DNA of 64,000 nt from Aquirufa antheringensis (GCF_004307425.1 NZ_SEWZ01000002.1:598435-662434); one strand, 5' to 3'; counted from the first letter of the stretch, positions 19,301 through 26,799 are shown. A program made the numbers and translations. Notes: generated from the letters alone by a model not told the origin.

Positions 19301-19327
19301 CAGCCAAAAAGGTTGAAATTTTTTCAT
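16319..19327 (-). CDS. Two-module exported amidohydrolase
   Basis: The 1002-residue protein has a signal peptide (KKFQPFWLGALFLFVSTSLFSQ) and two amidohydrolase modules. In the N-terminal module the expected HxH is replaced (YIYPSFIDIYSDYGM), so it looks inactive. The C-terminal module (from about residue 560) has VTAGIIDEHSHVAG with HxH, ITCHSYVQSE, THILEG and AINSDDAEM, a full metal-binding set, and closes with GKDADIVVWSDNPL. The C-terminus ends in a charged His-rich tail (EDHHHGN). Amidohydrolases hydrolyse C-N bonds of cyclic or peptide-like substrates; this group is often annotated as imidazolonepropionase-like, but its substrate is unknown. Confidence 0.85.
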   Translation of the reverse strand: MKKFQPFWLGALFLFVSTSLFSQVTFPINDVASPSNGYYAFTNATIVKDAKTTLTKATLVIKNGKIESVGAVAVPKDAVVIDCGGKYIYPSFIDIYSDYGMNAVAAGGGSYRSPSQMISNTKGPYSWNQAIKSEVSHAKLFEVNDSKAKELRKLGFGTVLTHQMDGISRGTGVFVSLAKQRENLVVLKEKASAHYSFNKGSSTQDYPGSLMGSIALLRQNFLDAAWYKSKPAKEGTNLSLASFNEIQALPQIFEVTDKWSVLRADKIGDEFGVQYIIKASGNEYQRIDEMKASNAKFILPLDFPQAMDLEDPTDARFVNVADMKHWELAPTNPATFEKASLSFAITANGLKDVSSFMPNLRKAIQYGLSEQKALEALTSTPATILGVSDMVGSLDAGKLANFVITNGPVFAEKTTIIENWVQGDAYPIAKEQWSSLAGKYDLQLGANKATLSISGEPGGYKVQILAKDTTSVDFSQKESLINLSFSSKADKGKRTRLTGTFGDASFAGTGQLANGDWISWKATASAAADTVAKKAGKKEDKLELGSVIYPFAGYGTPKPATAETILIKNATVWTNEKSGVLKDSDVLLKNGKIAAIGKGLKDPTARVIDGTGKHVTAGIIDEHSHVAGTGGINECSQSVTAEVRIQDVIDPDDVDIYRQLSGGVTSSHILHGSCNTIGGQTQLLKFRWGANAEGMKFANWDPFIKFALGENVKRSWNTSNPRFPDTRMGVEQVLMDAFTRARDYEKQGPGKRIDLELETLVEILNHKRFITCHSYVQSEINAMMKVADHFGFTVNTFTHILEGYKVADIMAKHGANASTFSDWWAYKMEVTDAIPQNAYLMQKTGVNVAINSDDAEMARRLNQEAAKSVKYAGMSEEEALKMVTLNPAKMLHVADRVGSIKEGKDADIVVWSDNPLSIYAKSEHTIVDGAVVFDRAADLIRQAELKAEKQRLVQKMIGAKKGGASTRPATPSYKAENECEEDHHHGNSIWDRISNRWANTEN

Positions 19328-19376
19328 TCGTTGATTTTTGTTGGAGATTAAAGATAGAAAATTTTTGTCTTTGGCC

Positions 19377-19384
19377 TATCTTTG
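19377..19384 (+). promoter_or_regulatory. -7 promoter box of the ferritin-like gene
   Basis: TATCTTTG fits TAnnTTTG and ends 25 nt before the ATG at 19410. No standard -33 TTG was found. Confidence 0.4.
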
Positions 19385-19409
19385 TCTACACATTTTGCCT
19401 AAGTCAATC

Positions 19410-20018
19410 ATGAACACCGCTCAAACCATCGCCGCTCTAGTGGCGAATCCTGAATCCCATGCCCGTTTTTTGAACACGCTTTCCTTTATGGAAAATTCCG
19501 GGGCTCGTAAAATTTCCAAATTTGAGCACAAAAAAGAGGTCAGCCTAATCATCTTAAAACACGCCGCAGAAGAACACCGCCACGCTTATTATTTAAAGAA
19601 GCAAATCAGCAAATTAGTTCCGTCCGGCTTCGAAACCTATGACGATTCCTTTTTGATCAACCCGCGCTCTTCCCGCTTCTATCTAGACGTTCTTGACCTG
19701 CGCGTCAGCCAATATGCGAAGAAAAAACTAGGCCTAACCGGCTACGACGTAAAATGGGCGGCCTATTTATTAGTGACCTACGCCATCGAATTGCGCGCTG
19801 ACGAACTGTATCCGATCTACCAGCAAATCCTGACAGAGACAAAATCTAAAGTCCAAGTGAAATCCATCATCGTGGAAGAAGAGGGGCACCTAGAGGAGAT
19901 GATCTCCCAATTAAAAGCTACTTGGCCAGACTGGGAACAGCATGCCGCTGTTGCCGTTCAGATTGAAACGGAATTGTATCAGGACTGGGTGAGTTCGCTG
20001 GTGGAGGAAGTCGCGTAA
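19410..20018 (+). CDS. Putative diiron ferritin-like protein
   Basis: The 202-residue all-helical protein has the classic ligand pattern of a four-helix-bundle diiron site: Glu28 (FMENSGA), Glu55-x-x-His58 (EEHRH), Glu127 (YAIELRAD) and Glu157-x-x-His160 (EEEGHLEEM). That is the E...ExxH...E...ExxH set of ferritin-like and rubrerythrin-like proteins. There is no signal peptide, so it is cytoplasmic. I do not recognise a characterised family member; an oxidase/oxygenase or iron-handling role is inference. The ATG at 19410 is preferred over an upstream TTG (19338) that precedes the -7 box. Confidence 0.7.
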   Translation: MNTAQTIAALVANPESHARFLNTLSFMENSGARKISKFEHKKEVSLIILKHAAEEHRHAYYLKKQISKLVPSGFETYDDSFLINPRSSRFYLDVLDLRVSQYAKKKLGLTGYDVKWAAYLLVTYAIELRADELYPIYQQILTETKSKVQVKSIIVEEEGHLEEMISQLKATWPDWEQHAAVAVQIETELYQDWVSSLVEEVA

Positions 20019-20022
20019 GGTT

Positions 20023-22401
20023 TCACAAAACGTGAACTTCTCCCGTTTTTATCAACAAACTTTTAATCTCGCCATTCACCTTTACTTTCGCCGTGCTTCC
20101 TTTCATCCCTTTCAGGTGTAGGGACGTCACTTTGCCGTCTTTCCAGCTCATGGAAACCTCAAATCCACCACGGGTTTTTAAGCCAGATACAGCTCCTTCT
20201 AAAGCCCAGGCCGCCGGTAATGCAGGCAAAGTTTCGATTAATTCTGGAGTGGATTGAATTAACATTTCTGCGACTGCCGCTGAGCCACCAAAGTTTCCAT
20301 CGATTTGGAATGGAGGGTGTGCGTCGAATAGGTTAGGATAGGTACCTCCGCCGCGTGCGTAGTTCACTTTTACACCGTCTGGTTCTACGTATTTCAACAG
20401 TTCACGGTACATTTTGTACGCGTGATCTCCGTCGCGCAGACGTGCCCAGAGGTTAATTCTCCAGCCTTTGGACCAGCCCGTTGTTTCGTCGCCTTTGATC
20501 TCTAAGGTCTTTTTAGCCGCCGCTGCAATCGTGGGCGTTTCTGCCACCGTTACGTGTGTTCCCGGGTATAAACCGTATAAATGCGATTGGTGGCGGTGCT
20601 TCGGATCCGTGTCCTCCCAGTCGAAATACCATTCTTGTAGATTGCCTTTCGCTCCTACTTGGTACGGCAGTATACGGGCCAAAGCCTTTTCTAAAGATGC
20701 CTGGAAGGCCGGATCTTTTTTCAGGACTTTTTCCGCCGCGATCAAGTCCAAAAACAACTCGCGAATCATCGCCAAATCCGCTGTCGCCCCGTAGGCCGTC
20801 GCTCCTTGGTAGCCCGTAGGCGTGATGAATTTGTTCTCTGGTGAAGTGGATGGAGACGTGATCAAGCGACCGTTTTTGTCTTCAATTAACCAATACAGGC
20901 AGAATTCCGCCGCACCACGCATCAAAGGATAGGCCTTTGCCTCTAAGAATTTCTTGTCCTGTGTGAACAAATAATGTTCCCACAAATGGGTGGAAGCCCA
21001 GGTAGCGCCCATAGGCCAGTTCGCCCAGCTCGGATCTCCGTTCCCGAAATCCCCCACTGGATTCGACATCGCCCAAATATCTGAATTGTGGTGAACCACC
21101 CAACCCGGCGCATCGTAAAACGTCTTCGCCGTAATGCGTCCCGTCTTTTCTAGGTTCTCTAAAAAGCCCAAAAACGGCGCGTGCATCTCGCTCAAATTCG
21201 TATTTTCCGCCAGCCAATAATTCTCTTCGGCATTAATGTTCATCGTATAATTACTCGACCAAGGCGGTTGAATGTGTGGATTCCAAAGTCCTTGCAAGTT
21301 CGCTGGTACACCCGGCGTCCGCGAGCTCGAGATCAATAAATACCGCCCAAACTGGAAGTACAATGTTTCGAGGTAGTTGTCCTTCTCGCCTTTGGCATAA
21401 CGACGTAAACGCTCATCCGTAGGCAATTCCGGCGCATTGTCTGCCGGCAAACTCAAGTTCACACGCTTGAAATAGGGCTGGTAATCCGCTAAGTGGCGCG
21501 CCAATAATTGCTCCGCACCCTTAAAGCTGGCCGCCTGCAAACGCTTCTCCGACAGCTCATCTTCATTCAAACCCTCCTTCGATGGACTCTTGTCAAAACC
21601 ATTAAAACTCGTCGCCATCGTCACTAAAATCGTCGCATCCGTTCCGCCCACCATCTGCAAGGTCGAATCCGTTCTCAGCACTTTTCCGTCCGCCGATTGA
21701 ATCAAAATATCCGAAGCAAAACGCGTTCCTTTGGTATCATCAAACATAATGGGATTCCCCTTTTTGCGCACATAATTCGGATCCGCTCGCACCGGCGCTG
21801 TCCCTTTCGCGTGCAAGTGATTAATGGTCGATTTCGTCGAATAACGCAACAAGGACTTAAATTGAACCGTAAAATTCAACCCTTTTTTCTCCTTACTCGT
21901 CAAGTGAATCACGAACACATTGTCCGGATGCGAGAAGAAATATTCCTTGCGAATCTCATTCGAACCAGTGTGGTAATGCACCGTCGAAACGGCCTTATCT
22001 AAACTTAATTCGCGGCGGTATTCCGTCGGATTATCGTGGTTAAAGTCTACATATAAGGTTCCCAGCGGCGCATACGATTCCGAGAATTTGCCTTGTATTT
22101 TACGGACCAAAGAATCCGCCGCCTTATAATTTTCCAGACGCAAAGCCTCGCGAACCGCCGGTAAATTTTTATACGCCTCCTTGTTCATATACGGATCCAT
22201 CGGCTCCCCAGACCACAAAGTCAGGTCATTCAAGAAGATTTTATCGCTTTTTGTCCCGCCAAAAACAGTCACCCCCTGTTTCCCATTTCCGAGAACAAGC
22301 GCCTCTTCAAAATACGTCGCCGGCTTATCGTACCACAATCGCATGGGTTTCTGTTGAGCAAGTGTACTAAATGCTAATAGAGTTAAAAGTAGTATGCGCA
22401 T
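20023..22401 (-). CDS. Glycoside hydrolase family 95 (alpha-L-fucosidase-type)
   Basis: The 792-residue exported protein (signal RILLLTLLAFSTLAQ) begins with the GH95 N-terminal domain (LWYDKPATYFEEALVLGNGK, TLWSGEP) and continues with a long alpha/alpha-barrel: GLWNPHIQPPWSSNYTMNIN, WPMGATWASTHLWEHY, the acid residue region SPSTSPENKF, and IDGNFGGSAAVAEML near the end. GH95 enzymes are inverting hydrolases acting on alpha-1,2-fucosides or alpha-galactosides. No SusC/SusD pair is adjacent, so it is not in an obvious polysaccharide utilisation locus. It follows a TylF-type methyltransferase by 4 nt in the same unit. Confidence 0.9.
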   Translation of the reverse strand: MRILLLTLLAFSTLAQQKPMRLWYDKPATYFEEALVLGNGKQGVTVFGGTKSDKIFLNDLTLWSGEPMDPYMNKEAYKNLPAVREALRLENYKAADSLVRKIQGKFSESYAPLGTLYVDFNHDNPTEYRRELSLDKAVSTVHYHTGSNEIRKEYFFSHPDNVFVIHLTSKEKKGLNFTVQFKSLLRYSTKSTINHLHAKGTAPVRADPNYVRKKGNPIMFDDTKGTRFASDILIQSADGKVLRTDSTLQMVGGTDATILVTMATSFNGFDKSPSKEGLNEDELSEKRLQAASFKGAEQLLARHLADYQPYFKRVNLSLPADNAPELPTDERLRRYAKGEKDNYLETLYFQFGRYLLISSSRTPGVPANLQGLWNPHIQPPWSSNYTMNINAEENYWLAENTNLSEMHAPFLGFLENLEKTGRITAKTFYDAPGWVVHHNSDIWAMSNPVGDFGNGDPSWANWPMGATWASTHLWEHYLFTQDKKFLEAKAYPLMRGAAEFCLYWLIEDKNGRLITSPSTSPENKFITPTGYQGATAYGATADLAMIRELFLDLIAAEKVLKKDPAFQASLEKALARILPYQVGAKGNLQEWYFDWEDTDPKHRHQSHLYGLYPGTHVTVAETPTIAAAAKKTLEIKGDETTGWSKGWRINLWARLRDGDHAYKMYRELLKYVEPDGVKVNYARGGGTYPNLFDAHPPFQIDGNFGGSAAVAEMLIQSTPELIETLPALPAAWALEGAVSGLKTRGGFEVSMSWKDGKVTSLHLKGMKGSTAKVKVNGEIKSLLIKTGEVHVL

Positions 22402-22405
22402 AGGT

Positions 22406-23167
22406 TTATTTTTTTATCGCCAAACGGCCTGTGTAGTCAATTCTCTGCAATAAAATCGATGTCTTTTGCTCTGCGAAATACTCGTCCACCGCTTTGCGGC
22501 AGCCCTCCCAGTGGCCATAATCGTCGATGATCATCACGCCGCTTTCGCTTAAAGATGGATATAAATGAATCAATTCGTGCTTCGTAGAAGTGTACCAATC
22601 CGTGTCTAAACGTAACAGGGCGATGGCGCCTTTTGGGGTGATTTGCGGAATCGTGTCTTCCACTTTTCCCTCCACGTAGTGGATGTTTTCTGATGGAAAT
22701 GAGCTGTTCGACATCGTTAATTTTACGTCGTCTAAGTTTGCCAAACACCAAACCGAAGTCTCCTTCTGGTCCTGGGTTTGCTCGAGCATTAGGTCGGCTT
22801 TTTGGCCCCTAAAATCCACATCCTCCGCCGTAGGTTCAGACATCCCCTCAAACGTATCGTATAAATAGAGGTGGCGATCGCTCACCCCGCGGTGCGCTAA
22901 CACCTGCGCCACCATCAGCGACGAACCACCACGCCAAACGCCACATTCCACAAAATCCCCGGGTATATTTTGATCAATCACATAATTCGTCGCCTGGTAC
23001 AACGCAAACATCCGCTCTACCGACGTCATCGTATAGGGCTGGCATTTCTCGTAAAAGCTCCAAAAAGTTTTGTCCTGAATATCCGCGTAAGGCCCAGCGG
23101 CCTTGCGATCGAATTTAGTGACTTGGTAACCGAATTGTTCAATGAGGTTTAGTAGGAATTTGCGCAT
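22406..23167 (-). CDS. TylF/MycF-family O-methyltransferase
   Basis: The 253-residue protein shows the SAM-binding motif FVECGVWRGGSS, LYLYDTFEGMSEPT, the acidic metal-binding LRLDTDWYTSTKHEL and IIDDYGHWEGCRKAVDEYF, all diagnostic of the macrocin-O-methyltransferase (TylF) family. Family members methylate sugar hydroxyls using SAM and a divalent metal. Given the fucosidase next to it and the polysaccharide locus nearby, a glycan methylation role is plausible. It is first in a two-gene unit with the GH95 gene. Confidence 0.86.
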   Translation of the reverse strand: MRKFLLNLIEQFGYQVTKFDRKAAGPYADIQDKTFWSFYEKCQPYTMTSVERMFALYQATNYVIDQNIPGDFVECGVWRGGSSLMVAQVLAHRGVSDRHLYLYDTFEGMSEPTAEDVDFRGQKADLMLEQTQDQKETSVWCLANLDDVKLTMSNSSFPSENIHYVEGKVEDTIPQITPKGAIALLRLDTDWYTSTKHELIHLYPSLSESGVMIIDDYGHWEGCRKAVDEYFAEQKTSILLQRIDYTGRLAIKK

Positions 23168-23220
23168 AAGGGGTAATTTCTCCTAAAAATAGTAAAAAAA
23201 ATGTATTTTACTATGGGCAG

Positions 23221-23257
23221 TTTTAGGGTGTTGACACTTTTTGTCAATACCTGAAAA
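23221..23257. repeat. Dyad repeat element, copy 3
   Basis: The left arm TTTTAGGGTGTTGACA (23221-23236), loop CTTTT and right arm TGTCAATACCTGAAAA (23242-23257) match the two elements at 13678-13819. The right arm is identical to copy 2 over 16 nt, while the loop sequence differs. It lies between a methyltransferase gene and a DUF4143 ATPase gene that point away from each other. Confidence 0.7.
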
Positions 23258-23286
23258 TGCGTCAGAACACAGCGCCTTTATTTCAC

Positions 23287-23370
23287 ATTGGTTTGGATTT
23301 TTATCATTTTGAGTCCATTATTGGTTTGGATTTTTATCATTTAAGTAGTAATATTGGTTTGGATTTTTAA
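23287..23370. repeat. Three direct repeats with exact 33-nt period
   Basis: ATTGGTTTGGATTTTT begins at 23287, 23320 and 23353; the first two copies extend identically through ATCATTT and the third diverges to AACAAAACA right before the ATG at 23378. The arrangement could be an operator array or remnant of a tandem duplication. No coding frame crosses it, as the in-frame reading has a stop. Confidence 0.75.
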
Positions 23371-23377
23371 CAAAACA

Positions 23378-24700
23378 ATGAGCTACATCCCCAGAATAAT
23401 TGATCAAGAGCTTGAAAAGTGGCGAAATCAGCGCGATAGGAAGCCTTTGTTGCTACGGGGTGCTAGGCAAGTAGGGAAGTCCTCGGCTGTGAGGCATTTG
23501 GCAAAATCATTTGATCATTTCGTTGAAGTAAATTTTGATGAAAACCCCGAATTTTCGACGCTATTTGAGAAATCCATATCCCCCGCTGAACTGTGCGAAC
23601 AGCTGACACTTTTGTTGAAAGTCCCTATAGTGGAGGGGAAGACCTTGGTGTTTTTTGACGAAATTCAAGCATGCATTCCTGCCATTTCTGCTCTGCGGTA
23701 TTTCTATGAAAAAATGCCTCAATTGCATGTAATCGCTGCAGGTTCTCTGTTGGAATTCGCTTTATCTGAGGTTCCGTCTTACGGAGTGGGGCGGGTTCGA
23801 TCTATTTTTCTATACCCTTTATCTCTTCAGGAGTTTTTACTAGCGAATGGTGAAACGGGACTGATTGATTATGTGATGAGCGCTGGATTTACCGCTGAAC
23901 TACCTGATTTGGTTCACGAAAAACTGAACCATTATTTGAAGAAGTTTTTAATCATAGGAGGGATGCCTGAAGTGGTTAGTTCTTATGTTCGAAATGGAGA
24001 TATGTTAGAAGTGCAGCGTATTTTAGACGATTTAGTCATATCAATTCAAGCAGATTTTGCCAAATTCCGAGATCGAGTTCCCGCTATTCGTATTAGAGAG
24101 GTATTTAACCTGGTTGTTCAACAGGTAGGAAATAAGTTCACCTACACTTATGGGAATACTAATCTGACAAATATACAAGTCAAACAGGCCTTAGATTTAT
24201 TAACCCTAGCGGGTATTATATATCCGGTTACGCATTCCAGTTGTAATGGGTTGCCATTGGGGGCGGAGATCAATGTGAAAAAGCGGAAGTTTTTGTTATT
24301 CGATACAGGAATTTTCCAACGTATTTTAGGATTAAATATGTCCGAAATGCTTTTGGAGAGTGATTTCTCCGTGATCAACAAGGGGAATATAGCCGAAATG
24401 TTCGTGGGGCTTGAATTGATTAAAAACACCTCGTGTTACGAAAACTGGGACTTGCATTATTGGCAAAGAGAAAGCAAAAATGCGCAATCTGAGGTCGATT
24501 ACGTCATCCAACGCAAAGGTCAAATTCTACCCATCGAAGTCAAATCAGGCACGAAAGGCGCGATGCAAAGCTTGTATCGCTTCTTAGAGGAAAAGAATGT
24601 TACTAAGGGAATTCGAACCTCTTTGGAGAATTTTGGCCAAATCCCTAACGTCCAGATCATTCCACTTTATGCGATTGGGATGTATAAGTCAGGGAATTAG
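23378..24700 (+). CDS. AAA-type ATP-binding protein with DUF4143 region
   Basis: The 440-residue protein has an N-terminal AAA_14-type ATPase: Walker A LLRGARQVGKSSAVRHL (residues about 28-44), Walker B TLVFFDEIQAC, and IAAGSLLEFALSE. The C-terminal part carries an intact PD-(D/E)XK-like pattern (GNIAEMFVGLELI, SEVDYVIQRKG, LPIEVKSG). The presence of E, D and ExK suggests a possible nuclease-like fold, but the function of this family is not established. The ATG at 23378 is preferred to a TTG at 23354 that lies within the upstream repeat. The DNA here is AT-rich compared with the operon that follows the tRNA. Confidence 0.85.
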   Translation: MSYIPRIIDQELEKWRNQRDRKPLLLRGARQVGKSSAVRHLAKSFDHFVEVNFDENPEFSTLFEKSISPAELCEQLTLLLKVPIVEGKTLVFFDEIQACIPAISALRYFYEKMPQLHVIAAGSLLEFALSEVPSYGVGRVRSIFLYPLSLQEFLLANGETGLIDYVMSAGFTAELPDLVHEKLNHYLKKFLIIGGMPEVVSSYVRNGDMLEVQRILDDLVISIQADFAKFRDRVPAIRIREVFNLVVQQVGNKFTYTYGNTNLTNIQVKQALDLLTLAGIIYPVTHSSCNGLPLGAEINVKKRKFLLFDTGIFQRILGLNMSEMLLESDFSVINKGNIAEMFVGLELIKNTSCYENWDLHYWQRESKNAQSEVDYVIQRKGQILPIEVKSGTKGAMQSLYRFLEEKNVTKGIRTSLENFGQIPNVQIIPLYAIGMYKSGN

Positions 24701-25333
24701 TTACATCTCTTTCCTTTCTTCTTGCTTGATTAATCCTTTTCTAAATGCTTCATCGTTGCTATTACCATCAATGAAAGTTAGCTTACCAGTAAGTCCTTTC
24801 ACTTTTTCTATCGTTGACCAAATCATAAACTTGTAGTTATTAAGTTGGTCTTCCAAAACCGATTGTTCGTTACGACAATTTCGATCGAAGCACCCAGTTT
24901 TATAACCATTTGAAATGTATTCAAATAGATACCAGTGTTCTGCCTGTCGCATATTTTTACTAGGCTTCAGGTACTTTCCTGAGGTCATTTTAATATTCTG
25001 TAGAATACTCTCCTGAGTAGAATCTACTAAAGTGCCCCAATAAATGATCTCTTTTTCATTAATCTTTCCTCTTGAATCTACTTTATATAGATATAGGCCA
25101 ATATCAGAACGGCAGGTTGCATTTTGAGAAGAAATATATGCCCCTTTAGTTAAGTCGTGTACTAATAACTGACATGAGCTATCTACTGTTAGTTTACTGG
25201 TTGAATTACCTTTATATGAAAAATGGTTACTTAGAGTAATTATTCTAGTCTGACCATAAATAAACAATGGTAAAACTAAAAACAGCGTAAGAAATGTAAG
25301 ATTCTTGAGGTTTTTATTTGCAGTACGTTCCAT
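24701..25333 (-). CDS. Hypothetical secreted protein
   Basis: The 210-residue protein has a signal peptide (NLKNLTFLTLFLVLPLFIYGQ) and a Cys-containing mature part (SSCQ, ATCRSD, GCFDRNCRNE), suggesting disulfides in the periplasm or outside the cell. I recognise no family. Its ATG lies inside the 3' end of the preceding lipoprotein gene (20-bp overlap), so the two are very likely co-translated and may work together. Its stop abuts that of the opposing ATPase gene with no gap. The DNA is AT-rich. Confidence 0.7.
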   Translation of the reverse strand: MERTANKNLKNLTFLTLFLVLPLFIYGQTRIITLSNHFSYKGNSTSKLTVDSSCQLLVHDLTKGAYISSQNATCRSDIGLYLYKVDSRGKINEKEIIYWGTLVDSTQESILQNIKMTSGKYLKPSKNMRQAEHWYLFEYISNGYKTGCFDRNCRNEQSVLEDQLNNYKFMIWSTIEKVKGLTGKLTFIDGNSNDEAFRKGLIKQEERKEM

Positions 25334-26477
25334 TATTTCCGTCTTTAAAGTTATAAATTATTGTCTTGATATAATTTTGGGTATTCTCATTGAGCTTATT
25401 AAATAGCTCTGTTTCCTGTAATCCTGTAAAAATCAATCCTCCAGCGTAATCTTTTATGTTGGGAAACCTTTTAATCATAATTTCCTCTAATAAACTTAAG
25501 TAATAAGTGTCAGTCATTTCATTATGCTCTTTTGATTCATTCCAATTTTTTCCTAAGATCACCCCAAAATAGGCATGTAATAATTCATGATATAAAGTGA
25601 CAGCCATTAATTCTTGGGACAGCTTAGGTAATACATTTAAATTTAATTCGATCGTAACCTCTTTAGAAGAGATAGAAGTTGTATGCGCCATAACTGTTGC
25701 TGGCAAATTAGTTACTTCAATAAAATGAACGGTTTTGGCACTTAGTTTTAATTTCTTTACAATTCCCCCTAAATCATATTTCGAATTAATGACTCCATTT
25801 ATGGCTTGAAGTAGGCATTTGTTCTTGACGTCGTTGCCGACGGAAAACAATAATTCTTCTGAAGGATCGAAATCAATTTCCTCTTCTGTTCCCGATTCGC
25901 CGCCACCTCCTTCAAAAAAAGTGGGGATTGCGGAATCATAATTACCCAAATTGTTTCGGTAGATGGCAATCAGCTCATCATGGGTCATAGGTGGTCGAGT
26001 TCGTTCTCCATAGCAGAATACCTCATCTAAATCTAAGTTGGCCATTTTAGGAATGGAATTCTCGAGATTTTTGATCTTTTTTCGCGGATTACTTGCCTTC
26101 TTTGTTTTGGTTAAAATACCATCCCGAATCACCTCATCGAACATATTGAGAACCTGTACATTAATATGGGTTTCATCCTTAGGAGTATACCATTTATAAA
26201 ACCCTTTTTGAACTCCATTTTCTGAATAAATAATCAAATCCTTCATTCCCACTTTTGACATCACGGGTATTTGAAAAGCCTGTGAGCCGTCTGGCATCGT
26301 AAAAGGAGTGGTATAATTCCACAACACGGGCTCATTAGTGTGGGTTATTCTGCTAAATGCATACCATTGTTTTAAGTCTTGATGTGGATCGAGGGGTTCG
26401 ATGATAGAATGACGTTCGCAGGAGTTTAGCAAGAGCAAAAGGGCCATCCCAAGGAATGGCAGGCGAAGGTAGTACAT
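25314..26477 (-). CDS. Putative zincin-like lipoprotein
   Basis: The 387-residue protein has a lipoprotein signal (FLGMALLLLLNSC, Cys20) and a zinc-peptidase motif HELLH at residues 297-301 in VTLYHELLHAYFG; Glu320 or Asp323 downstream (HNEMTDTYY) could give the third ligand. A Gly/Glu-rich linker at about 189-200 separates an N-terminal domain from the zincin-like domain. This suggests a membrane-anchored metalloprotease facing the periplasm or cell exterior, but no exact family was recognised. It is followed by an overlapping gene for a secreted partner and lies in an AT-rich patch. Confidence 0.72.
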   Translation of the reverse strand: MYYLRLPFLGMALLLLLNSCERHSIIEPLDPHQDLKQWYAFSRITHTNEPVLWNYTTPFTMPDGSQAFQIPVMSKVGMKDLIIYSENGVQKGFYKWYTPKDETHINVQVLNMFDEVIRDGILTKTKKASNPRKKIKNLENSIPKMANLDLDEVFCYGERTRPPMTHDELIAIYRNNLGNYDSAIPTFFEGGGGESGTEEEIDFDPSEELLFSVGNDVKNKCLLQAINGVINSKYDLGGIVKKLKLSAKTVHFIEVTNLPATVMAHTTSISSKEVTIELNLNVLPKLSQELMAVTLYHELLHAYFGVILGKNWNESKEHNEMTDTYYLSLLEEIMIKRFPNIKDYAGGLIFTGLQETELFNKLNENTQNYIKTIIYNFKDGNNGTYCK

Positions 26478-26586
26478 AGGTATTAGGTAGTTAGGTGTTT
26501 GGTAGGTCTTTAAACCTGCCTAAATCTAGACTTTCTTCCTATTGAATCCTATGCTAAAAATTAATTATCAGTTTACTGATAAAACA

Positions 26587-26616
26587 AAAGACCCTAACAT
26601 CGCTGTTAGGGTCTTT
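26587..26616 (-). terminator. Intrinsic terminator after tRNA-Phe
   Basis: A 13-bp perfect stem (AAAGACCCTAACA with TGTTAGGGTCTTT) around a 4-nt loop, followed on the minus strand by TTTTGTTTT. It begins 12 nt after the tRNA 3' end. Confidence 0.85.
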
Positions 26617-26627
26617 ATTCATTGAAG

Positions 26628-26700
26628 TGGTAGATCCCGGACTCGAACCGGGGACACACGGATTTTCAATCCGATGCTCTACCAACTGAGCTAATCCACC
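26628..26700 (-). tRNA. tRNA-Phe (GAA)
   Basis: The minus strand folds into a complete cloverleaf of 73 nt: acceptor GGTGGAT/ATCTACC (one G-T pair), D-arm with GCTCAGTTGGTAGAGC, anticodon stem-loop CGGATTGAAAATCCG with anticodon GAA, and T-arm CCCCGGTTCGAGTCCGGG. The discriminator base is A and CCA is not encoded. It stands alone between the lipoprotein gene and cysM with its own promoter and terminator. Confidence 0.96.
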
Positions 26701-26726
26701 TCAATTCCCCGCGTTAATCGGGAGTG

Positions 26727-26757
26727 CAAAAATAAGTATAATTTTATTTAATCCCAA
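26727..26757 (-). promoter_or_regulatory. Promoter of tRNA-Phe
   Basis: On the minus strand TTG (26755-26757) and TATTTTTG (26727-26734, fits TAnnTTTG) are separated by 20 nt; the predicted start is about 20 nt before the mature tRNA 5' end. Confidence 0.65.
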
Positions 26758-26799
26758 TCTTGGCTTAAAAAAAACAAAGAAATCTCGCAAAGCGGGGAT

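Noticed and set aside
23287..23370. Possible short CRISPR array or plasmid iterons
   Set aside because: Only three units; the spacer parts are not unique-length protospacer-like sequences and no cas or replication-initiator gene is adjacent.
26478..26510. Octamer-like TTAGGTAG/TTAGGTGT/TTGGTAGG run upstream of the zincin-like lipoprotein gene
   Set aside because: Only three degenerate units with a period of 8, too short and imperfect to count as part of the heptamer family.
23221..26700. Integrated island using tRNA-Phe as attachment site
   Set aside because: The patch is AT-rich and ends near a tRNA gene, but no integrase and no direct repeat of the tRNA 3' end were seen.
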